From positions 1-43,554 of the forward strand of contig JASHNY010000196.1 of the NCBI GenBank assembly GCA_030041385.1: a stretch of 43,554 nt of DNA, given 5' to 3'. This document shows, piece after piece, positions 34,535 to 42,106 of this stretch. The DNA is from Alphaproteobacteria bacterium (GTDB taxonomy: Bacteria > Pseudomonadota > Alphaproteobacteria > ATCC43930 > CGMCC-115725). Both the position numbers and the translations under genes were made by a program. Positions within the stretch are counted from its first letter, which is position 1. Every line of letters starts with the position of its first letter. The notes below the pieces were generated by a model. It ran no database searches. It was given only the letters and a program-made list of their open reading frames with translations, and was not told the origin of the DNA.

Positions 34535-35281
34535 ATGGAGAAGCGCAAGGTGCAGGGCGGCAAGGCGGTATATGGCGCGCGGCTCGGCATCTTGATGCTG
34601 GAGGCGCGCTTCCCGCGCATCCCGGGCGACATGGGCAATGCCGGCACCTGGCCGTTTCCGGTTCTGTACAAGGTGGTCAAGGGCGCATCGCCCGACCGTG
34701 TCGTGCGCGGAAGGGCGGCGGGGTTATTGCCGGATTTTCTCGCCGCCGCGCGCGAGCTGGTTGCCTGGGGCGCCGATGGCATCACCACCAATTGCGGCTT
34801 TCTCGCGCTCTATCAGGGCGAGCTTGCACACCATGTCGGGGTTCCGGTCGCGGCGTCGAGCCTGATGCAGGTGCCCTTTGTCGAAAAGTTGCTGCCGCCC
34901 GGCAAGCGCGCCGGGATCCTGACGATCAGCGCCCGCGACCTCTCCCCCGACCACCTGCGCGCCGCCGGCGTAGCGCCCGACACTCCGGTGGTCGGGACCG
35001 ACAACGGGCGCGAGTTCAGCCGCGCCATCCTCGGCGATGAGGCCGAACTCGACGTGGCGGCCGCCGAGGCGGACATTCTCGACGCCGGCCAGGACCTCGT
35101 CCGCCGCCATCCGGCGGTCGGCGCGATCGTGCTCGAATGCACCAACATGGCCCCCTACGCGCGGGCGCTCAGCGAGCGCCTCGGCCTGCCGGTGTTCGAC
35201 ATCGTCAGCTTTATCACCTGGTTCCACGCCGGATTGCAGCCGCGCGATTTCGGCTACCCGGCGAGCGCCGCTCACGCATGA
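34535..35281 (+). CDS. Asp/Glu racemase superfamily protein
   Basis: 248 residues. Two catalytic cysteines are visible, in GITTNCGFLAL (first half) and IVLECTNMAPYA (second half), the pair expected in Asp/Glu/hydantoin racemases and maleate isomerases. Start MEKRKVQGG with AGGAGGGGCGA upstream, 9 bp after livM. Other relatives are arylmalonate decarboxylases and AroM-like proteins, so racemase is only one option. Its place after the liv cluster suggests it acts on the imported compound or a product. Confidence 0.82.
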   Translation: MEKRKVQGGKAVYGARLGILMLEARFPRIPGDMGNAGTWPFPVLYKVVKGASPDRVVRGRAAGLLPDFLAAARELVAWGADGITTNCGFLALYQGELAHHVGVPVAASSLMQVPFVEKLLPPGKRAGILTISARDLSPDHLRAAGVAPDTPVVGTDNGREFSRAILGDEAELDVAAAEADILDAGQDLVRRHPAVGAIVLECTNMAPYARALSERLGLPVFDIVSFITWFHAGLQPRDFGYPASAAHA

Positions 35282-35333
35282 AGCAAACCGCTGCCGGTTG
35301 CGGCAAGCCGACCAACAATCTCGGGGAGGAGCC

Positions 35334-36641
35334 ATGATTTCGGGGTGCACACGGCGCGACGCGCTGGGGTTTCTCGCGGCGGCGAGCGCCGCCATCGCGC
35401 TCGACCGGCCGGCAAGCGCGGCTGGGTTCGACTGGAAGCGCTACAACGGCACCGAATTGCATTTCATGGTGTCGGTGCACCCGTGGACCGCCTGGGCGCA
35501 AAAGCAGCTTTCCGCGCTCGCCGCCGAAACCGGCATCAAGATCAACTGGGAGATCCTTTACGAGGATCAGCTGAGGCAGAAACTGCCGCTGCTGTTGCGC
35601 TCCGATCCCGGCGCGGTGGACGGGTTCTTCACCCTGCCCTCGTGGGACATGGCCGCCTTCTCGCGGGCCGGCTGGTACGAGCCGCTCGACAAGTACATCC
35701 ACTCGGACCATACCGCGCCCGGTTGGGATTTCGCCGACTTCTTTCCGAATATTCTGAAGACGCATCAGGTAAAGGGCGAACAGATCGGCATCCCGATCAC
35801 GATCGAGTTGCAGACGCTGTTCTACAACAAGACGATACTGGCGGCGAAACAGCTGGCCGTGCCGAAGACGCTTACCGAATTGATGGCGGCGGCAAAAGCG
35901 CTCAACGATCCCAAGGGCAACGTTGCCGGCTACGTGACGCGGGGCGACGGCGTGCAGGCCGTCTATACGTTGGCGCCGTTCATCTTCGCCTACGGTGCGC
36001 GCTGGCTCGACGACAAGGGCCAGCCGGAACTCGCTTCGCCGGGTTTTGTCGACGGGCTGCGCTATTACGGCGAGATTTTGCGGGCCGCCGGGCCGCCAAA
36101 CATCGTCGGCATGCAGTGGAAGACCACCTACCCGCTGTTCCAGCAGGCGCACGCCGCAATGTTCACCGACGCCACCAATTTCATCGCCTTTTTCAAGGAC
36201 CCGACCCAGTCGCGCATCGTCGACACGGTCGGGGTCGCGCCGCTGCCGGCCGGACCGGCCGGATCGCACAGCACCCTGATCTCGTGGGGCCCAGCCATCG
36301 CCGCCTCGTCGAAGAAGAAGGACGCGACCTGGCTGGCGATCCAGTACCTGACGTCGAAGGCGATGACGATTGCGGCGCTCGAGGCCACACACATGCCGCC
36401 GTCGCGCCAGTCGGTCTACAACAGCGACGTCTACGCCAAATCGGTACCGGCGGACCTGGTCGCGGCGACCAAGGCCGAGATCGGCGCCGCGGTGCCCAAC
36501 GGCGCCAACCCGGTGGTCGTGCCGGTGCCCGAGGTGCGTTCGGCGATCGGCACGGCGATCGTCTCGGTATTGCAGGGCAACGACGCGCGACAGGCGGCCG
36601 AGACGGCGCAGCAGGAAGTCGTCAAAATACTCAAGGGATAA
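35334..36641 (+). CDS. Extracellular solute-binding protein, sugar-ABC (family 1) type
   Basis: 435 residues. The N-terminus carries a twin-arginine type signal, TRRDALGFLAAASAAIALDRPASA, so folded export is likely. The mature part begins LHFMVSVHPWTAWAQKQLSALAAETGIKINWEI and shows KVKGEQIGIPITIELQTLFYNKTI, the usual hinge region of maltose/glycerol-3-phosphate-type binding proteins. GGGGAGGAGCC precedes the ATG. Two permeases follow directly. Ligand unknown. Confidence 0.87.
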   Translation: MISGCTRRDALGFLAAASAAIALDRPASAAGFDWKRYNGTELHFMVSVHPWTAWAQKQLSALAAETGIKINWEILYEDQLRQKLPLLLRSDPGAVDGFFTLPSWDMAAFSRAGWYEPLDKYIHSDHTAPGWDFADFFPNILKTHQVKGEQIGIPITIELQTLFYNKTILAAKQLAVPKTLTELMAAAKALNDPKGNVAGYVTRGDGVQAVYTLAPFIFAYGARWLDDKGQPELASPGFVDGLRYYGEILRAAGPPNIVGMQWKTTYPLFQQAHAAMFTDATNFIAFFKDPTQSRIVDTVGVAPLPAGPAGSHSTLISWGPAIAASSKKKDATWLAIQYLTSKAMTIAALEATHMPPSRQSVYNSDVYAKSVPADLVAATKAEIGAAVPNGANPVVVPVPEVRSAIGTAIVSVLQGNDARQAAETAQQEVVKILKG

Positions 36642-36647
36642 GCCGGC

Positions 36648-37568
36648 GTGGTCGCGCTCGTCCCGCAACAGCCGGCGCGCGTCCCGGCGACCGTGCGGCG
36701 GTGGCTGTGGCGGCGTGACTGGACCCCCGACCTGCTGCTGGCGCCAGCGCTGGTCGCCACCGCCGCGGTAATGGGGTTTCCGCTCGTCTTTCTGGTTTAT
36801 ATGAGCCTGCACAAATGGTCGCTGATCGGCTATGCCGCGCCGGCCTTCGTCGGGTTCGGCAATTTCGCCGCGCTGCTTGGCGACGACCGCTTCATCCAGT
36901 CGCTGCTCCGCACGCTGTATTTCACCGCTTTGGGTCTTGCCACCAACCTGCCGGCCGGTCTGGGCATCGCGCTCTTGTTGCAGCGCGACTTTTTCGGGCG
37001 GGGGTTTCTGCGTGCACTCCTGGTTTTTCCGATGGTGGCGACGCCGGTGGCGATGGGTCTCGTCTGGGTCATCATGCTCGACCCCTCGCTCGGCATCATC
37101 CGCTACCTGTTGGGATGCGTCGGCATCAGCCACCCGCCCTTGTGGCTGTCGGACACCAACTGGGTGGTGCCGACCCTCGTTCTCGTCGATGCCTGGATGT
37201 GGACGCCGATGGTGGCGCTGATTTGCAGCGCCGGTTTGGCGGCGTTGCCGGGCGAACCGTTCGAGGCGGCGACCGTGGATGGTGCTTCGGCCTGGCAGCG
37301 GTTCCGCTATCTGACCCTGCCATTGCTGATGCCGATGCTGCTGGTCGCCGCGATGCTGCGGCTGATGGACCTGTTGAAGGTCATCGACATCGTCTATGTG
37401 ATGACCGGCGGCGGACCCGGCCACGCCTCGGAGACGATCAACCTCTACAACTACCTGGTCGCCTTGTCCTACGACAAGATCGGCTATGGAGCGGCGGTGG
37501 CGCTGGTGCTGTTTGCGCTCGTGCTGGCCGCGACCCTGGGGTTGATCCGCCTGCGGCGGGCGACATGA
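36648..37568 (+). CDS. Sugar-ABC permease, MalF/UgpA type
   Basis: 306 residues, six membrane helices. The ATPase-contact EAA loop reads EAATVDGASAWQRFRYLTLPLLMP. The start is a GTG at 36648, 6 bp after the binding-protein stop. The N-terminal 25 residues are Arg/Pro-rich and cytoplasmic. The stop overlaps the next permease (ATGA at 37565). Confidence 0.88.
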   Translation: MVALVPQQPARVPATVRRWLWRRDWTPDLLLAPALVATAAVMGFPLVFLVYMSLHKWSLIGYAAPAFVGFGNFAALLGDDRFIQSLLRTLYFTALGLATNLPAGLGIALLLQRDFFGRGFLRALLVFPMVATPVAMGLVWVIMLDPSLGIIRYLLGCVGISHPPLWLSDTNWVVPTLVLVDAWMWTPMVALICSAGLAALPGEPFEAATVDGASAWQRFRYLTLPLLMPMLLVAAMLRLMDLLKVIDIVYVMTGGGPGHASETINLYNYLVALSYDKIGYGAAVALVLFALVLAATLGLIRLRRAT

Positions 37569-38383
37569 CGCGCGCCGCGCGCTTACGCCACGCCGGCCGG
37601 GCCGTCGCCGCGTGGCTGGTGATCCTGGCCCTGATGCTGCCGTTCCTGTGGATGGTGCTGGGCTCGTTCAAGACCGCGCGCGATTTCCTCAGCTATCCGC
37701 CGGTCTGGCTGTTCCGCCCAACCCTCGACAACTACGCCCAGGTGTTTGCCGACAACGCCTTCCCCCGCTATGTGCTCAACAGCACGATCGTCGCGGCCGG
37801 AGCGACCGCGGTCGGGCTATTGCTCGGCATTCCGGCCGCCTATGCGATGGCGCGGTGGCGGCGGACGGCGATCGGGATCGTATTGCTGGCCGCGCGGATG
37901 GCGCCGGGCATCGCCTTTCTGATCCCGCTGTTCGTCGCCTGTCTCGAACTGCACCTCGTCGGCAGCTATACCAGCCTGATCGCCAGCCACCTGATCTTCA
38001 CCCTGCCGCTGGCGGTGTGGATGATGATCGGGTTCATCGAGGCCGTGCCGGTGGAGCTCGAGCAGGCGGCGATGATCGACGGCTGCTCTGTGGTCGGCGC
38101 GCTGCTGCGCATCGTCGTGCCGCTGACCCGGCAGGGCATCGCCGCGACGGCGATCCTCGCCTTCATCGCCTCGTGGAACAACTTCCTGTTTGCGCTGGTG
38201 CTGTCGAACGACCAGACCAAGACCCTTCCGGTCGCCGTGCTCGGCTATATCGGCTACAACTCGATCCAATGGGGCGCCCTGATGGCCGCCGCCTCGGTCA
38301 TCACCCTGCCGGTGCTGGCGTTGGCACTGTGCGTGCAACGCTATATCGTGCGCGGCCTGGTCAGCGGCGCGGTCACCGGGTGA
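37565..38383 (+). CDS. Sugar-ABC permease, MalG/UgpE type
   Basis: 272 residues, six membrane helices. The N-terminal LMLPFLWMVLGSFKTARDFL and the EAA loop ELEQAAMIDGCSVVGALLRIVVPL are MalG-family features. ATG overlaps the previous stop. No MalK-type ATPase gene follows; the next gene begins 56 bp later and is an oxidoreductase. The importer must use an ATPase encoded elsewhere. Confidence 0.88.
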   Translation: MTRAARLRHAGRAVAAWLVILALMLPFLWMVLGSFKTARDFLSYPPVWLFRPTLDNYAQVFADNAFPRYVLNSTIVAAGATAVGLLLGIPAAYAMARWRRTAIGIVLLAARMAPGIAFLIPLFVACLELHLVGSYTSLIASHLIFTLPLAVWMMIGFIEAVPVELEQAAMIDGCSVVGALLRIVVPLTRQGIAATAILAFIASWNNFLFALVLSNDQTKTLPVAVLGYIGYNSIQWGALMAAASVITLPVLALALCVQRYIVRGLVSGAVTG

Positions 38384-38438
38384 ACCCGGCGCCGGCGCCG
38401 CGCCGCCCAGCCGAAACCGCGAGACATCACCGCGTAGA

Positions 38439-40070
38439 ATGGCGAAATCCTTCCAGCAGCGAAAATTGGACGGACGCCCGCTAAGCGGGCCGTTTCGCCC
38501 CAGCGGCGGGTTCGGATGGATTGCCGACCTGCCGGCCGAGTTCTGGGGCGAGACCGACACCAACGAGGAATCGCACCGTTCGGGATTGCGGATGCGGGAA
38601 GACGGGCACGAGCTGGGGCCGGCGCATGCGACCCACGCCGCGGTTCAAGACCTCGGCGAGGGGCGGTATTCGTTTTGGGACACCGTCGCCTATTTCTCCG
38701 CCTCGGACGGCAGCGACCCCAACACCAACGGCCGGTCCTATTCTGTCGCGCGGGCGGAGCCGCGTTCGGGTGCCCGTGCCGTGTTGCGCGCGATCACGCC
38801 GCCCGGCTACATGGCCGAATGGTCGGCGCCGGACCGGCCGCTCCGCTGTGCCGTGGTGGGGCTCGGCAACCGCGGATGGAGCCTGGCGCGTCTGGTCACC
38901 CGGCTTGACGGCGCCAAGGTTGCATGGCTCGTCGATTCTTCGGCCGAGCGGGCCAGCGAGCTGCGCAACCATATCGGCGTTCCGGGCTTGCAGACCGGGC
39001 CCGACCTTTCCACGGCGCTCGCCGATCCGGGCGTCGATGCGGTGTTCGTGACCCTGCCCGATCACCTGCATCGCGCTGCCGCCGAGCAGGCGTTTCGGGC
39101 CGGCAAGAACGTCTTTCTCGAAAAGCCGCTGGCCACGACAGCCGCGGACGGACTTGCGATCCTCAAGGCGTGGCAGACCAGCGGACGGGTGCTGCAGATC
39201 GGATACGTGCTGCGCCAGGCGCCGTTTTATCAGGCGATCAGAAACGTCATTCGCCAGGGTCGGCTGGGGCCGGTGCGGGTCATCAGCCTCAGCGAGCAGC
39301 TCGACGTGTTGCACGGTGCCAGCTTCATGCGGCGGTGGCACAGGCACAGCGCGCATTCCGGCGGGCTCATCGTGCACAAATCCTGCCACGATCTCGACCT
39401 CATCTGCTGGCTCCTCGATAGCTGGCCGAGGCTCGTGTCGAGCTTCGCCGGGCTGGGCACCTTTGATCGTTCCGCGCCCGCGCCGTTCTGCTCGCAATGT
39501 CCGGAGCGCGCCGATTGCGCCTATGTCGACCGCGGATTGCACGAGCGGCGCAGCGCGGCGGAACGCGCCAACCCCTCCGCGTTCGGTCTCGACCGCTGCG
39601 TGTTTCGCAGCGACAAGGACATCGTCGACAACCAGGTGGTGGCGTTCGAGATGGCGAATGGCGTACGCGGCACATTCCAACTGGTGATGCAAGGGCGGCG
39701 CACCGAACGCCGGATCACGGTGATCGGCGATGATGCCCGGCTCGACGGCGTGCTCGAAGACGGGCGCTTCACCCTCACCTATGCCGATGCCGATGAGAAG
39801 CCGATCAGCTGGTCGACCGACCAGCGCGACGGCCACGGCGGCGGCGACCTGTTGACCGTGACCGCGTTTCTCAACGCCTGCCTCGGGCGATCCCCGCCTC
39901 CGATCACCTCTGCCCCCGCGGCGATGGCCGGCCTCGCCTTCGCCGCAGCCGCCGAGACCGCGCGCAAAACCCGCTCCGTCGTTACGCTGAGCGACGCGGA
40001 TTTCGAGATCGCGATGGCTTCCGCCTGCACCGGCCTTGCGCGCCGGCACGGCGCGACCACTGCCGAATAG
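38439..40070 (+). CDS. Gfo/Idh/MocA oxidoreductase with an extra N-terminal domain
   Basis: 543 residues, long for this family (usually 330-400). Residues 36-104 form a separate domain (SGLRMREDGHELGPAHATH, then EGRYSFWDTVAYFSASDGSD and PNTNGRSY). I recall this text from proteins of surface-polysaccharide and glycan-modification clusters. Residues 136-260 are a Rossmann NAD(P) domain with VVGLGNRG and the EKP motif (228-230). The catalytic K314 and H317-D318 lie in HKSCHDLD, and C351/C354/C360 form a CxxC-x5-C cluster seen in some members. The ATG has no clear ribosome site. It may oxidise a sugar or inositol; the substrate is unknown. Confidence 0.83.
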   Translation: MAKSFQQRKLDGRPLSGPFRPSGGFGWIADLPAEFWGETDTNEESHRSGLRMREDGHELGPAHATHAAVQDLGEGRYSFWDTVAYFSASDGSDPNTNGRSYSVARAEPRSGARAVLRAITPPGYMAEWSAPDRPLRCAVVGLGNRGWSLARLVTRLDGAKVAWLVDSSAERASELRNHIGVPGLQTGPDLSTALADPGVDAVFVTLPDHLHRAAAEQAFRAGKNVFLEKPLATTAADGLAILKAWQTSGRVLQIGYVLRQAPFYQAIRNVIRQGRLGPVRVISLSEQLDVLHGASFMRRWHRHSAHSGGLIVHKSCHDLDLICWLLDSWPRLVSSFAGLGTFDRSAPAPFCSQCPERADCAYVDRGLHERRSAAERANPSAFGLDRCVFRSDKDIVDNQVVAFEMANGVRGTFQLVMQGRRTERRITVIGDDARLDGVLEDGRFTLTYADADEKPISWSTDQRDGHGGGDLLTVTAFLNACLGRSPPPITSAPAAMAGLAFAAAAETARKTRSVVTLSDADFEIAMASACTGLARRHGATTAE

Positions 40071-40161
40071 CGATGCGCCAGATTTGTACCCGATCGGACG
40101 GGCGTCCAAATGAGATTGCATCGGAAGGAATGAAACCCTGAATCGCACGATCACATCCGGG

Positions 40162-41982
40162 GTGGCTACCCCCGATGCCGATGCTGTCGCGCAGCGTGCC
40201 GAACCGTCACCGCGCGAGTTGCGCTTGTTGCGCCGCGCCGCACTTTCCGGAAATGCGGACGAGATCGACCGGGCCAGGCGCGAATTTCCTGACAACAAGG
40301 ACATCCTCAAGTATTCCGGAATCCTTTATTATCAAAAGAAGGAATTAGTATCGGCAACGGCTACGCTTGCTAAGGCGATGGCCATCGACCCCAGCGATAC
40401 TGAAGCGGCACTATTTCTGATGCGCGCGTATTACATTGCCGACAATCAAGATGAGTGCGTGAACATCGCCGAACATTTGCTAATGCTCTCCCCCGATCAT
40501 CCCGACGCACTGCGCACCCTTGGCCGCATCTACAACCGGCGGCGCAGTTGGGACAAAGCGGCTTCTGCCTGGCAACGCTTGGCACTAGCGATGCCTGATG
40601 ACTCCGAGGCCTCGCTGCAGGCGGCCCGATGCTACGAACGTTTGCACCGTCACGCCGAGACGCTGTTATTCGCCGATAAGGCCTTGGCCGTCGACCCGGG
40701 TTGCGGCGAGGCTGCGCGCATAAAGATCGATGCGGCAATCGCCGGCGGCGACGGCGATCATGGGCCGCTGGTCGACACGATCCCCGCCTATTACCGGATG
40801 GAGCCGACCCGGGCGTTGCGCCTGATACAGCAACTTGCTCGCAGCGAGCGCATCGAGGGCAGCGCGGCCATGGTCGCAGCCCTTCTCGCGGCTTACCCCG
40901 GCGACCAAAACATCGGCGGCCTGGCCACGGCACTCGCTGCGACATGGGCCCTCAAGGCGGAACGCGCACAGCTGCAGGGTGAGGACCGCACGGCGACAAG
41001 CTATGCCGCGGCGCTGAATATCATCGGGCCGGCCAGCACGGATGCCGTGGCGTTCAAACCGGCCGCCGCTGCAACTCAACATCCGGCCAGCGGCGAGGGA
41101 TCGGGTCTGACGGGGCCTGAGGCTTTCCCTGCGCGCAACCCGTCACCCGACCAGGCCCCCGTTGAGAAGCCAGCCGCCAGGTTACTCAGCGTACTCGCAA
41201 GCGGGGCCGCATGGGTATTGCCGTCAAAGCAAGCATTGTTGCGCCAGGCTCAGCGACTCCAGGTTCAAGGAGACGCTGAAGCAGTGCGCAACATGCTGCC
41301 TCGTCTGCTTGCCCGGGCGGGGCGAAATGCGAGCTACCTGCGGTCGATAGGATACCTCGCGGTTGCCGTGGCAGCCTGGCCGGCGGCGACGGACGCGTGG
41401 TCGCGCCTGCGCGCGGAATTGCCCGACGACGAGGACGCTTTGTTGCACCTGGCGCGGTGCCACGCCGCGTCGGGCGCGCACAAGGAGGCCACCGAGGCGG
41501 CGGCGGCGTTGTTAGCGCACGATCCCAAGCACGCGGAGGCGATGCAGATCCACACCAAAGCGCTGCTTACCGCCGGCATGATCGACGATGCGGCAGCGGC
41601 CGCAGCGGGACTGATCGCGGCATCGCCTACCCGAGCTTTGGCCTGGTTGGCCGGTCAGCCGGAGATATGGACCCCGCTTGTGGGCGCGGCTGCGTTTTCG
41701 CGTAACGCTTCGGTCGGGAGTCCCGAATTGGTGCAGGCCGCCGACCGTGCTGGAGTCGATTATCTTGGAAACGGGTACGGGCACGAAATCGACGGCGACT
41801 TTGTGGCTGCGTTTATCGCATTTCACGCTGCGGCTTTACTGCGGCCTGCCGACCGTGACGCAGCATTGGGTGTAGCCCGGGTGAGAAATGAGTGCCGGGC
41901 CCAGCTTGGGACAGGAGAGGCAAGCGCCACAGCGCTTACTCCACCGGTGGCCGCCACGCTTCACGCATTGTGCGAGGAGTGA
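40162..41982 (+). CDS. TPR-repeat protein, tandem paralogue 1
   Basis: 606 residues of helical tetratricopeptide-like repeats, for example NKDILKYSGILYYQKKELVSA and PDALRTLGRIYNRRRSWDKA; residues 320-345 are a linker before a second repeat block. It is paralogous to the next gene, sharing LRTLGRIYNRR and FLMRAYYIADNQDECV-like text. The start is uncertain: GTG at 40162 matches the paralogue's N-terminal length, but CTG at 40138 has the better GGAAGGA ribosome site, next to a tiny ATG-AAA-CCC-TGA reading frame. Several TTA codons and lower GC than its neighbours suggest transfer. Such proteins are common in glycosylation and polysaccharide loci; function unknown. Confidence 0.78.
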   Translation: MATPDADAVAQRAEPSPRELRLLRRAALSGNADEIDRARREFPDNKDILKYSGILYYQKKELVSATATLAKAMAIDPSDTEAALFLMRAYYIADNQDECVNIAEHLLMLSPDHPDALRTLGRIYNRRRSWDKAASAWQRLALAMPDDSEASLQAARCYERLHRHAETLLFADKALAVDPGCGEAARIKIDAAIAGGDGDHGPLVDTIPAYYRMEPTRALRLIQQLARSERIEGSAAMVAALLAAYPGDQNIGGLATALAATWALKAERAQLQGEDRTATSYAAALNIIGPASTDAVAFKPAAAATQHPASGEGSGLTGPEAFPARNPSPDQAPVEKPAARLLSVLASGAAWVLPSKQALLRQAQRLQVQGDAEAVRNMLPRLLARAGRNASYLRSIGYLAVAVAAWPAATDAWSRLRAELPDDEDALLHLARCHAASGAHKEATEAAAALLAHDPKHAEAMQIHTKALLTAGMIDDAAAAAAGLIAASPTRALAWLAGQPEIWTPLVGAAAFSRNASVGSPELVQAADRAGVDYLGNGYGHEIDGDFVAAFIAFHAAALLRPADRDAALGVARVRNECRAQLGTGEASATALTPPVAATLHALCEE

Positions 41983-41986
41983 AGAT

Positions 41987-42106
41987 ATGCAAGGATTTCT
42001 CGTTTCGCGCACTAAACCCCCCGCCGAAATAGCAAATCTTAACAAGGGACTTGGGGAAGATCTTGAGCGATTTCGTCTCGGAACCAGAGTCTCTTTTATC
42101 GTCTAG
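41987..42106 (+). CDS. Possible 39-residue protein between the TPR genes
   Basis: An ATG preceded by GAGGAGTGAAGAT, a better ribosome site than either TPR gene has, opens a 39-codon frame (MQGFLVSRTKPPAEIANLNK at the start) that overlaps the start of the second TPR gene. It has no recognisable family. It may be a real small protein, a leader coupling translation to the downstream gene, or chance. Confidence 0.3.
   Translation: MQGFLVSRTKPPAEIANLNKGLGEDLERFRLGTRVSFIV

Noticed and set aside
35214-37424. 736-codon minus-strand frame across the sugar-ABC genes
   Set aside because: Crosses three well-supported plus-strand genes; composition is that of a shadow frame.
38481-40310. 609-codon minus-strand frame opposite the oxidoreductase
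   Set aside because: Shadow frame; the plus strand carries all Gfo/Idh/MocA motifs.
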